A stretch of 64,000 bases of DNA from Toxonevra muliebris (GCA_963691655.1 OY829328.1:30461890-30525889), one strand, 5' to 3'; counted from the stretch's first letter, positions 37,045-44,930 are shown. Numbers and translations: made by a program. Notes: generated from the sequence alone by a model not told the origin.

Positions 37045-39087
37045 TTATATTTCACACACAGAAATCGAAACAAATTTCAAACTTTTCAAACTAAATAAAA
37101 AACAACAATAAAAATATAAAAACAATTTCAAATAATCTTCAAAAATGTCTATGGAATTGGTGACATACCTTCATATACCTACATACATAATAAAAGTGCG
37201 TATACATATGCACTCATACTTTTACTATTGTATTTTTATTTTCCGTTGCGTGCTTATAAAACATTAAGTATACATTTTCCGGTAATTAGTTTTGATGTCT
37301 TGCAACATGAACGCCTTCTCCAATTCTTCTAACTACTATACCACAAGTGCCATACTTGAATACATATGTGCATATGTACTATACATACATACATGTGCAC
37401 ATAAATATATTTGTGTCAATGCCATAGAAAAGGGCACATTTGATAGGTTTTGAGTTAACGCTAGGTATCAAAATTAAAGATTGATCATTTTAAACTTATC
37501 CGAACCTTTCCTAATTTCTGAACTTAAAATTGACAAAAAAAAAATTTCAGTTTTAAATCTAGAAAAATAAAAGAATATACTTACTAAATATGGTTTTTAT
37601 AAAGGTCACACCCCTTTTTATGTATTAGTCACGGATTTTTATTTTATTTTTGTATTTTCGGCACAACTCTAGTTTTCCACCTCTCTCTTTCAGACGAGCG
37701 TTCACGCTTGTGTCCGTCAGAACAGCCACTTAGTCAATCCACTTAGACTACGCAGTAGGAACTTTTGATGATAGGATAGGTTTTTGAGCGTTTTAGTAGT
37801 AATTTATTGAATTGAAGTACATCTTGATATCGAGTCCTGGGCCTCTGATATGATAGTCTATATAGTTTAAGATCCGACTGGAAGATTTCTGTCCCAAAAG
37901 TATTATAAAATAAAATACTTGCATCCAGATCCCCTACTAATAGTCTAGCATACTGCCACCAGGCCATCGAGATAAATGCTTAAATCACATGTGGCTAGTT
38001 AATATAACAATGGGGCGAAAATTTGTTTGGCAACAGAGAGAAAATCTTTCAAATAAAAAAGGAACATCCAAACGGGCCCTTTCCTGTGGAATTTTTGCAT
38101 TTGTATATGTTTTTGCCATGTCATCAATACAATAAACGATTTATGTATGTGTATTTATTGAATTGGGGAGTGACTTTTGTGGTTTTAACACTTCATTAAA
38201 TTGTGCTTTCATTGCGGGACCAAATTGAAGTGTTTGTATTGCAGGAAAGATTTCAAAAATAAATTCTTATACTTTAATGGTAACATCAACAACAGCAGCC
38301 GCACCTTTGCTCGACGCATAACCTAAGTACCGCAAATTACATAACTGTAAACAGTTGAAAGTGTATGTAGTTGACAATTTAACGCGCCATTGACAGCCGA
38401 TCACTTAGAGAGACACTTTAGCATTATGCTTCGTAGTAGAATTAAATTACAGCTACGTTGAGACTTTGTTTCTCTTTTTGTGCGATGCATACATTCAATT
38501 GAGCGCATTATTATGAGTGACAGCGCAATAATTGCTTGTGATAGTTGTGCAAAGAGCCTGCATGAAATGTGAAGGAGAATAATAAAAAAAAGATGTTTTT
38601 ATTAATGGCCTAGAATGTTGCAGTTGGCATTAAGCTTGTTAAACGTATGTAGACATATTATTAGTATTTGTGAAATAAAAAGGAAAAATCCTATTGCATA
38701 AAATGAGTTTCTACCATTTTGAGGTTTCCATTTAAAGCTTGAGTATAGGTAATAAGATTATGATTCTAATAGCCGCAACACATAAAAGTTAATTAATCCA
38801 TGGATTTTAAAAGATATCGCACAGTAATTACAAAAACGGCGCAATTCAAAATTAAAATTTTTTCAGGCAACGATAAAAAAAACTTTGGCGTTCATGGTGA
38901 TGGTGATGGAGTCGGAAAGTAAAGGTGTGGATGGAATAGAAAAACAAAATTGATTTTTGTTGATTTATATGATCAAATTCAATAGGTTTATAATGATTTT
39001 TGGTTTGCATCACTGGCTTTTTGATCGTTAATTGAAAATGCAAGTTTTACTTCGTTCTTTCCTCCAACGTTTCGCTGTTTTCTTTCC
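37045..39087. other. AT-rich noncoding DNA
   Basis: No gene supported. Tacatacata-type microsatellite words lie at 37,370-37,400. 38,270-38,480 is slightly less AT-rich, without open frames. The minus-strand frame at 37,743-37,967 has no motif. Confidence 0.4.
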
Positions 39088-39348
39088 AGCTTGTGAGGAC
39101 GCAAGTCGGCCCACCCCTCGTTTGCGTCTCACCAGTGGAGTTCTATTATTAATTTTATTTTTATAGATTCAGGAATTGTTTATTTTACTTTATTATTTTC
39201 TTTTTATTACCATGAATTGTTTATTTTATCATATATTTTAAAAATTGCTAAATCTAAGAAGTATTGTATATTAAAACGAAAATGCAACCCTTCAATTGCA
39301 TAAATTAATAGTCGAGTGGCGAACACACTCATCTAGCTGAATGACGCC

Positions 39349-39489
39349 ATGTTTCGAACTCAACGAAGGAAAAAACAACGAAACTACAAGCAGATGGCGG
39401 CGAACGAAGAAAACTCTTTTTTTTTCGGCGATCAACAGCGGCAGCAAGCAGACGTAGATTCAGGTGAGTGTCTCGCGACGGAACAGTGA
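39349..39489 (+). CDS. small Arg/Lys-rich LTR ORF ending in a splice-donor-like site (candidate)
   Basis: A 46-codon frame starting ATG at 39,349 (context cgccATGt). The N-terminus MFRTQRRKKQRNYKQ is strongly basic and resembles an arginine-rich RNA-binding patch; the remainder is Gln/Asn/Asp-rich. Near its end, codons for ASP-SER are followed by CAG|GTGAGT (about 39,461-39,469), a near-perfect 5' splice site, so the frame could be the first coding exon of a spliced transcript. The same frame is intact in the 3' LTR (43,688-43,828), and the single difference between them is synonymous (TTT/TTC). A competing ATG at 39,341 opens a shorter frame. Function and even translation are unproven; it may be a chance frame. 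Confidence 0.35.
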   Translation: MFRTQRRKKQRNYKQMAANEENSFFFGDQQRQQADVDSGECLATEQ

Positions 39490-39520
39490 CTAGGAAAGCC
39501 ATTTTTTTTACACATCGACG

Positions 39521-39930
39521 CTCCTTGGTGCCACGCATCAGGAGGATCAGCGGGATAGGCCACGCCGTCCACCCCACAGTGTTTATAGAAAACAAAAATA
39601 TAAAATTAAAGTTAAATAAAAATAAAAAAAAGTAATATTTTAAAAAAATGAATTAATGAATAAACCAAATAAAAAAAAAAAAAAAAAAAAAGTGAAAACG
39701 AAGTGAGTGTGTGTTCTTTTTTTTTGTTCATCACCTTTTAGTGCTACGCACTAAAGGGTCCATTTGCCGGTTTCAGATCGACGCTCCTTTGTGCCACGCA
39801 CTAGGAGAGATTCGAGGGATAGGCCACGCCATCGTCCAGCAGAATTTAAGGTGCAACGCACCATACGATAGTTTGTAAGTAGGTGCTCCATAGTGCCACG
39901 CACTGGGAGGAACCACAAGGCCACGCCTTG
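39521..39930 (+). other. array of eight NAC-loop stem-loops in the 5' LTR
   Basis: Eight short inverted repeats, each closing on a 3-base loop: 39,521-39,544 (CTCCTTGGTGC/GCATCAGGAG, loop CAC, one bulge, wobbles); 39,553-39,570 (GGATaGGC/GCCGTCC, CAC); 39,734-39,758 (CCTTTTAGTGC/GCACTAAAGGG, TAC, 10 of 11 paired); 39,784-39,807 (CTCCTTTGTGC/GCACTAGGAG, CAC, one bulge); 39,818-39,833 (GATaGGC/GCCATC, CAC); 39,850-39,862 (GGTGC/GCACC, AAC); 39,886-39,909 (CTCCATAGTGC/GCACTGGGAG, CAC, one bulge); 39,916-39,930 (CAAGGC/GCCTTG, CAC). Arm sequences differ between copies while pairing is kept. The 3' LTR carries the same set from 43,860. Confidence 0.8.
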
Positions 39931-40037
39931 AGGGAAAATAAAAAAGTGAAATTCAGAAAAATAGAGGGGCAAGATCCCCAAGTGAGTGTTGTGTAGTGTC
40001 CGTAAATTGAAAATAGTTCACCCCGGTCCCTGTAACA

Positions 40038-40043
40038 AATAAA
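40038..40043 (+). terminator. polyadenylation signal in the LTR
   Basis: AATAAA, 59 bases before the LTR end, a plausible position to define the R/U5 border. The matching hexamer in the 3' LTR (about 44,373-44,378) would serve for 3' end formation. Confidence 0.6.
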
Positions 40044-40103
40044 TTTCTGTAGCCTCGAACCCTGGACTCGGCGAGTGATACCCAGGCTAGAGCTTCGTTA
40101 CAG

Positions 40104-40121
40104 TGGCGCCCGAGCAGGGAC
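40104..40121 (+). other. primer binding site, tRNA-Lys type
   Basis: TGGCGCCCGAGCAGGGAC lies one base after the 5' LTR. The TGGCGCCCGA start and GGGAC end match the 3' end of tRNA-Lys as used by several retroelements, with one difference from the commonest version. Confidence 0.85.
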
Positions 40122-40144
40122 CGCGTGGTCGACAAGAAATAGTT

Positions 40145-40425
40145 ACAGCTACCAACTTAAAAAAAAAAAAAGGAAACACACTACCAACCAAAAAAAATAA
40201 AATTATCAAATTTTTTTTGTGAAACATTACAGCAACCAAAAAAAAAAAAAGGAAAAAATAGAAAAATAAATTTTTTTTTTGTGAAACACTACCACCAAAA
40301 AAAAAAAAAAAGCAGAAAAATTAAATTTTTTTTTGTGAAATACTAACAACCAAAAAAAAAAAAAAATAATATAAAATTTAATTTTTTTTGTGTTGTGAAA
40401 CATTACGAACAAAAGGGGAAAAAAA
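40145..40425 (+). repeat. leader tandem repeat of T-run / conserved core / A-run units
   Basis: Downstream of the primer binding site, four units with the core GTGAAACATTAC or a close variant (starting 40,219, 40,281, 40,335 and about 40,395; spacing 54-62 bp) each have 8-10 T before and most have 12-15 A after the core, so each can fold as a U-run/A-run hairpin displaying the core as loop. A fifth, partial unit (cacactaccaacc) lies at about 40,165. Minus-strand open frames here are low-complexity artefacts. Confidence 0.8.
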
Positions 40426-40550
40426 AATTTCTCGAGCTCCGGACAGTAACACATATTTGTTAATTAATTTTATATTCAGTTCCCAAAATTTTCGTGGCGA
40501 GCAAACGCATAAGCCCCTTTAATTACAGGTCTATTGTGGAGACAACAACC

Positions 40551-41753
40551 ATGGGAGGAAACGGAGGACCGGACACGCTGACAACATCATGGGTCTACTA
40601 CCTCAAGTCAGCTGAACTCACCGCATATGCACACGAACTGGGTGTGGAGTTAAATGGAACCGTGGAGGAACAGCGCAAACAGTTTTCACAATTTATCAGT
40701 GGTGGCAACCACACCGAAGGGAAACTGGCTTATTTACAAGAACTACAGACCAAGCATACGAAGAAGAAAACAACGTCCCGGACGCCAAGTGAAACCCGCA
40801 ATGGAGCTGACTCACTCAGGGTCCCGGGTGAGACCCACAATGACAACCCCCTCGAAGCTGATACCAAGAGTCCCGCAAGACAAGACTGCTACCCGTTGAG
40901 AATTCCGAGTTCTGGACAGGAAGCCGCAGTAAGTATCCAAGACCCCATTTCGGTAGCCCATGGCACCGGAAAGGTGATGGAGCAGATACGGAAGTGGTCT
41001 GCATGGTACGGCGGAGGCGAAGACCCACTATCATTCATCGAACGTGTTGAGGAATTGGCCGAGGCATATGGGATACACGTCGATTCGCTCCCAAGAACCA
41101 TGCCTGAATTATTGCAAGATAAAGCCCTGGTCTGGTATAGGAACAACAACGCACATTGGTCCACGTGGGATTCGTTCAAACGTGAGTTTAAATCTTTCTT
41201 TTTACCCCCCAGGTACTTCGACACAGTGGATGATGAGATCCGGAAGCGGTACCAACGACCTCAAGAAAACTTCAAGGACTATGTCCTCGCATTGCAAACG
41301 CTGATGCGCCACGCATCCTACACGGAAGAACAAAAGCTAGAGAGGATCTACCGAAACTGCCACGCAGACTATCAATGGTATATCCGGCGCAAGGACTACC
41401 AGACACTTGCCGACTTGCTCACACTCGCCGGTGATCTTGAAAGCATCCGCGAACGAGAAACACCCCAAGTGGCTGCGCCACCTGGATCTATACTTGTGTC
41501 TACGACACCAGCGCAACATCGCTTCTTGGAGCCCCGCCCAGCAGGATGTGTTAACCCCAGAACGGTATGTCACCGCTGTGGACAAGAGGGTCATCAAAAA
41601 CAAACATGTACCAACCAGGTGAGACTATATTGCTGGGACTGCGGTCGAATCAATATTCGTACTAAAGAATGTTGCCGCAGACAGGGAAACGACGACGAGG
41701 CTCGCTCGCGAGGGGCAGCGAGGCCTCCAATTGCTTCCCCTCGTCCAAACTAA
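40551..41753 (+). CDS. gag: Gag polyprotein
   Basis: 400 residues from ATG at 40,551 (context accATGg); the frame is open a little further upstream but only from a GTG. Early residues (VYYLKSAELTAYAHELGVEL) resemble the SAP-like N-terminus of some insect Gag proteins. The central Retrotrans_gag-type region includes ALVWYRNNNAHWSTWDSFKR, EFKSFFLPPRYF and RYQRPQENFKDYVLALQTLM. Near the C-terminus is a zinc knuckle CHRCGQEGHQKQTC (C-x2-C-x4-H-x4-C), followed by a second, altered knuckle CWDCGRINIRTKEC in which His is replaced by Ile. Gag packages the element's RNA in cytoplasmic particles. The frame is intact, consistent with selection or recent age. The 3' end overlaps the protease frame and contains a -1 frameshift signal. 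Confidence 0.92.
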   Translation: MGGNGGPDTLTTSWVYYLKSAELTAYAHELGVELNGTVEEQRKQFSQFISGGNHTEGKLAYLQELQTKHTKKKTTSRTPSETRNGADSLRVPGETHNDNPLEADTKSPARQDCYPLRIPSSGQEAAVSIQDPISVAHGTGKVMEQIRKWSAWYGGGEDPLSFIERVEELAEAYGIHVDSLPRTMPELLQDKALVWYRNNNAHWSTWDSFKREFKSFFLPPRYFDTVDDEIRKRYQRPQENFKDYVLALQTLMRHASYTEEQKLERIYRNCHADYQWYIRRKDYQTLADLLTLAGDLESIRERETPQVAAPPGSILVSTTPAQHRFLEPRPAGCVNPRTVCHRCGQEGHQKQTCTNQVRLYCWDCGRINIRTKECCRRQGNDDEARSRGAARPPIASPRPN

Positions 41754-42004
41754 AACCACTACAGCACGATGACAAGAGAATCTTCGCCAATATCGTGATT
41801 GGCGGAGAACACGTGGCGGCGACTATCGATTCGGGTGCGACCCGAAGTTTCGTCAGCGCAGAATTCATGACACGATTAGGAGAGCGGTGTACGTGGATCC
41901 CCTACCGGGGTGATGTCACCTTAGCAGATGGTACGGTGTGTCCTCTCGAGCACGCCGTACAATTAAAAGTACAGTTGGGTAGTTATGAAAACACGACACC
42001 CTGA
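41669..42004 (+). CDS. truncated aspartic protease frame (reached by -1 frameshift)
   Basis: The -1 frame relative to gag contains IDSGATRSFVS, the D-S/T-G catalytic motif of retroelement aspartic proteases, preceded by RIFANIVIGGEHVAAT and followed by a conserved LADGTVCPLEHAV stretch. Translation would enter from gag at about 41,684, so the ATG at 41,669 is probably not used. The domain stops early (TGA at 42,002-42,004), before the second conserved hydrophobic-Gly region (typically ILG.D) is reached, so the fold is probably incomplete. The stop coincides with the start of the 108-bp repeat region; the last codons are already repeat sequence. Confidence 0.8.
   Translation: MLPQTGKRRRGSLARGSEASNCFPSSKLKPLQHDDKRIFANIVIGGEHVAATIDSGATRSFVSAEFMTRLGERCTWIPYRGDVTLADGTVCPLEHAVQLKVQLGSYENTTP
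41684..41727 (+). promoter_or_regulatory. programmed -1 ribosomal frameshift signal (gag-pro)
   Basis: GGGAAAC at 41,684-41,690 is positioned as X_XXY_YYZ in the gag frame (caG GGA AAC), the canonical slippery heptamer pattern. After a 6-nt spacer (41,691-41,696) comes a 10-bp stem: GAGGCTCGCT (41,697-41,706) pairs with AGCGAG and CCTC (41,717-41,722 and 41,724-41,727) with one bulged G and a 10-nt loop. The protease frame is exactly the -1 frame. All components are seen in the sequence; use in vivo is inferred. Confidence 0.8.
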
Positions 42005-42876
42005 CACCAGGTGGCCACGCCGCCTTGGTGGCTCAGCATATCGACGACAGCTACGGGGGTAAGCGCCGTAAAAATGGGGTTGTCTACGACACCCTGGCCA
42101 ACATAACTGGCACCAAGGACGGCCATGCTGCCTTGATCACTCATCACATCGACTACACCCACCGGAGTAAACACCGCAAGCTTGGAGTTGTCCACGACAA
42201 CCTGGTTAACGCAACTCGCATCAAGGACGGCCACGCCGCCTTACTCAGTTATCACATCAACGACACCCACCAGGGTGAACACCGCAGCTATGGGATTGTC
42301 CACGACAACCTGGCCAACGCAACTCGCATTAAGGACGGCCATGCCGCCTTGATCACTCATCCCATCGACGACACCCACCGGTGTAAACACCGCAGCCATG
42401 GGGTTGTCCGCGACAACCTTGCCAACGCAACTCACACCAAAGGTAGCCATGCCACTTTGGTCACTAATCATAACGGTGACTCCCACCGGAGAAAATGCGG
42501 CGACACTGGGATCGTCAACGACTCCCTAGCTAACGCCACCCGCGCTTGGGCCAACCACGTCACCCTAGTCGCACATCACAAGAACGACATCCACCAAGCG
42601 GAAGACCGCAACCCTGGGGCTGTCCATGACACCCTAGGTAGAGACACCAGCTCACTCCCGGTTATTGGCTGCGAGGAGGACCAGCAGCGGGTAAAGGAAT
42701 TCCTAGGACAGGAACTTCCGCGCTTCAAGGAACTACAAGGAATGATCCTGGCTACACCAACTATTCTAGTCCATAAGAGTCCAGAAAAAAAGGCGAACGA
42801 CGGCCCCATTGGGAATAACACCCCAGGCCAGAGAGACGGAACAACCAACAACATCCCATGCCGCCCGGGAGCATAA
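41989..42876 (+). CDS. repeat-containing frame replacing pol
   Basis: Open from 41,989 (no ATG near its start; first alternative start 42,025) to TAA at 42,874-42,876. The first ~220 residues are six 36-residue tandem repeats with GHAAL at the start and VVHDNLANATRIKD at the end, His/Asp/Asn-rich. After the repeats comes VKEFLGQELPRFKELQG, which resembles the linker between protease and reverse transcriptase in Gypsy-type Pol, then the match stops near 42,780 where RT should begin. So the frame looks like the remaining N-terminal Pol linker with an internal repeat expansion, cut off by a deletion. It lies in the -1 frame relative to the protease frame, but no clear slippery site was found at that border. 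Expression is uncertain. Confidence 0.55.
   Translation, partial: KHDTLTPGGHAALVAQHIDDSYGGKRRKNGVVYDTLANITGTKDGHAALITHHIDYTHRSKHRKLGVVHDNLVNATRIKDGHAALLSYHINDTHQGEHRSYGIVHDNLANATRIKDGHAALITHPIDDTHRCKHRSHGVVRDNLANATHTKGSHATLVTNHNGDSHRRKCGDTGIVNDSLANATRAWANHVTLVAHHKNDIHQAEDRNPGAVHDTLGRDTSSLPVIGCEEDQQRVKEFLGQELPRFKELQGMILATPTILVHKSPEKKANDGPIGNNTPGQRDGTTNNIPCRPGA
41993..42660 (+). repeat. 108-bp tandem repeat, six full units plus a partial
   Basis: Units start at 42,013, 42,121, 42,229, 42,337, 42,445 and 42,553, all exactly 108 bp apart, ending about 42,660. A shortened unit precedes them (acgacaccctg at 41,993-42,003, matching 42,086-42,096, with 15 bp fewer to the next unit start). Units 2-4 are most alike; 5 and 6 have diverged. 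The unit length is a multiple of three and no unit has an in-frame stop. Each junction can form a hairpin (see findings). Confidence 0.95.
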
Positions 42877-43435
42877 GGCCCAGCGCCGTATAGATAGCTC
42901 TCGCACCGACCCTGATCGCAGACGACAACAACAGCCGGCACAGCAACTACAGCCGCTCACGCCCAACGGCTTTCACACCAGCCCTGACACCATATGGCAA
43001 CAACAGCCTCTGTCAGCGGGCCACCGAGGCGCATCTTCAGCATCGCGCCCAGCGCCGCGTGCACCTGATAGCTCTCGCACCAGTCTTGACCGCAGGTGGT
43101 CACACCAGCCTTTGTCAGCAGGCCACCGAAGCGCATTCTCAGAGCCACGTTCACAGCCGCGCGCACCTAACAGCCTTGACCGCAGTCAACGACAACCATC
43201 GGTACAGCGACCACAGCCGCGTGCACCAGACAACTCGCGTGTAGGCTCTGACACCAACAACCTCGAACCAGAAACGATTCGAGAGATACACGCCATCATG
43301 AGGGCAAGCCAAGGCCCTGGTCGACGCCGGGCCTTCCTGGAGTACGTCCACGGCCACCGCATCAGTTTCCGCGTCACGGCCGAAGGCGTGGTGCGTTGGA
43401 AGCTCACGTCTTACCGAGGTGAGGGGGGTGTGTGA
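42809..43435 (+). CDS. Pro/Arg/Ser/Gln-rich frame at the 3' end
   Basis: Open frame (+1 relative to the repeat frame) ending at TGA 43,433-43,435, three bases into the 3' LTR. No ATG at its start. It has loose ~34-residue repeats built on QPLSAGHRSAFSE, QPRAPNSLDRSQ and RAPDSSRTSLDRRW, ending with RRRAFLEYVHGHRISFRV. The composition suggests a disordered basic tail, perhaps the C-terminal extension of Pol left after deletion of RT-RNase H-integrase. I do not recognise a domain. Whether it is translated is unknown. Confidence 0.4.
   Translation: MGITPQARETEQPTTSHAAREHKAQRRIDSSRTDPDRRRQQQPAQQLQPLTPNGFHTSPDTIWQQQPLSAGHRGASSASRPAPRAPDSSRTSLDRRWSHQPLSAGHRSAFSEPRSQPRAPNSLDRSQRQPSVQRPQPRAPDNSRVGSDTNNLEPETIREIHAIMRASQGPGRRRAFLEYVHGHRISFRVTAEGVVRWKLTSYRGEGGV
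43416..43430 (+). other. polypurine tract
   Basis: GAGGTGAGGGGGGTG immediately precedes the 3' LTR, the usual site for plus-strand priming. Two T interruptions are present. Confidence 0.75.
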
Positions 43436-44437
43436 GGACGCAAGTCGGCCCACCCCTCGTTTGCGTCTCACCAGTGGAGTTCTATTATTAATTTTATTTT
43501 TATAGATTCAGGAATTGTTTATTTTACTTTATTATTTTCTTTTTATTACCACGAATTGTTTATTTTATCATATATTTTAAAAATTGATAAATCTAAGAAG
43601 TATTATATATTAAAACGAAAATGCAACCCTTCAATTGCATAAATTAATAGTCGAGTGGCGAACACACTCATCTAGCTGAATGACGCCATGTTCCGAACTC
43701 AACGAAGGAAAAAACAACGAAACTACAAGCAGATGGCGGCGAACGAAGAAAACTCTTTTTTTTTCGGCGATCAACAGCGGCAGCAAGCAGACGTAGATTC
43801 AGGTGAGTGTCTCGCGACGGAACAGTGACTAGGAAAGCCATTTTTTTTACACATCAACGCTCCTTGGTGCCACGCATCAGGAGGATCAGCGGGATAGGCC
43901 ACGCCGTCCACCCCACAGTGTTTATAGAAAACAAAAATATAAAATTAAAGTTAAATAAAAATAAAAAAAAGTAATATTTTAAAAAAATGAATTAATGAAT
44001 AAACCAAATAAAAAAAAAAAAAAAAAGTGAAAACGAAGTGAGTGTGTGTTCTTTTTTTTTGTTCATCACCTTTTAGTGCTACGCACTAAAGGGTCCATTT
44101 GCCGATTTCAGATCGACACTCCTTTGTGCCACGCACTAGGAGAGATTCGAGGGATAGGCCACGCCATCGTCCAGCAGAATTTAAGGTGCAACGCACCATA
44201 CGATAGTTTGTAAGTAGGTGCTCCATAGTGCCACGCACTGGGAGGAACCACAAGGCCACGCCTTGAGGAAAAATAAAAAAGTGAAATTCAGAAAAATAGA
44301 GGGGCAAGATCCCCAAGTGAGTGTTGTGTAGTGTCCGTAAATTGAAAATAGTTCACCCCGGTCCCTGTAACAAATAAATTTCTGTAGCCTCGAACCCTGG
44401 ACTCGGCGAGTGATACCCAGGCTAGAGCTTCGTTACA
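43431..44437 (+). repeat. 3' LTR
   Basis: 1007 bp, TG...CA, same features as the 5' LTR: small basic ORF (43,688-43,828), eight NAC-loop stem-loops (43,860-44,265) and AATAAA. Followed directly by the AGCT target duplication. Confidence 0.95.
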
Positions 44438-44441
44438 AGCT

Positions 44442-44925
44442 TCTTCAGTGAGATATTTTATTTATTTTAATATCGAAACTTGGGTTCTTTCGTCACATTG
44501 ATTTTACATTTATATACATACAATAATAAAATTTACAAAACATTAAAAATTGCACATATATGAACGTTACTCAGCGAGATAGTACCAGGGTGTATTGATT
44601 GTTTATGATTGAAATTGATTTTTTTTTTCTTTTTAAATTGACCATTATTTAAAAGTCCTAAAAAATAAAAATTCCCCATATGGACCAAAACGCTGTCTGG
44701 AACATTACGTACGTAAGCACTTTTTTCTACTTATTTCCCCTTATATCTGTCATATTACTCATGAAATCTTATAATGTTTCATATGTATAAGAAAATTAAC
44801 TCCATAGATGCAATGATCTCTTCTCCTGAAGAAGATATGTGTATAATATTAATAATGGTAATAATAAAAATCAATTTATATTAGTAATTGAGCAGTATTT
44901 GAAAATTACTTTTGGTAAGGGCAAG
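44442..44925. other. AT-rich noncoding DNA
   Basis: Host flank of the LTR element; nothing gene-like is visible. Confidence 0.4.
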
Positions 44926-44930
44926 CTTGT

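Larger units (their letters stand above)
39092..40102 (+). repeat. 5' LTR
   Basis: 1011 bp starting tgtgaggacg and ending cttcgttaca, directly before the primer binding site. It differs from the 3' LTR by a T/C at 39,213, changes at about 39,248, 39,266, 39,354, 39,517, 39,770, 39,783 and 39,934, and a longer A run (21 versus 17). It contains a small Arg/Lys-rich ORF, eight NAC-loop stem-loops and an AATAAA near the 3' end. Confidence 0.95.
39092..44437 (+). mobile_element. non-autonomous Gypsy-type LTR retrotransposon lacking RT, RNase H and integrase
   Basis: Complete element of 5346 bp: 5' LTR 39,092-40,102, 3' LTR 43,431-44,437, TG...CA ends, and a 4-bp target duplication AGCT (39,088-39,091; 44,438-44,441). 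The internal 3.3 kb holds a primer binding site, an A/T repeat leader, gag, a truncated protease frame, a 108-bp tandem repeat region, a Pro/Arg/Ser-rich frame and a polypurine tract. The LTRs differ at 8 positions plus a 4-base change in an A run, so insertion is recent. LTR length, tRNA-Lys primer, 4-bp target duplication and the gag motif resemble what I recall of the Osvaldo/Ulysses lineage of fly Gypsy elements (established knowledge, not checked). Lack of pol means it would need enzymes from a related element. Confidence 0.95.

Noticed and set aside
39751..40135. Minus-strand LTR frames (for example the repeated RGTKERR-type peptide)
   Set aside because: They arise from the repeated hairpin sequence; the same frame appears in both LTRs only because the LTRs are identical.
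40815..41305. Open frames overlapping gag on both strands
   Set aside because: They are shadows of the intact gag frame, with no motifs or sensible starts.
42241..42486. Minus-strand repeat frames opposite the 108-bp repeats
   Set aside because: A repeat whose unit is a multiple of three can stay open on both strands; the plus-strand frame is continuous with the Pol linker.
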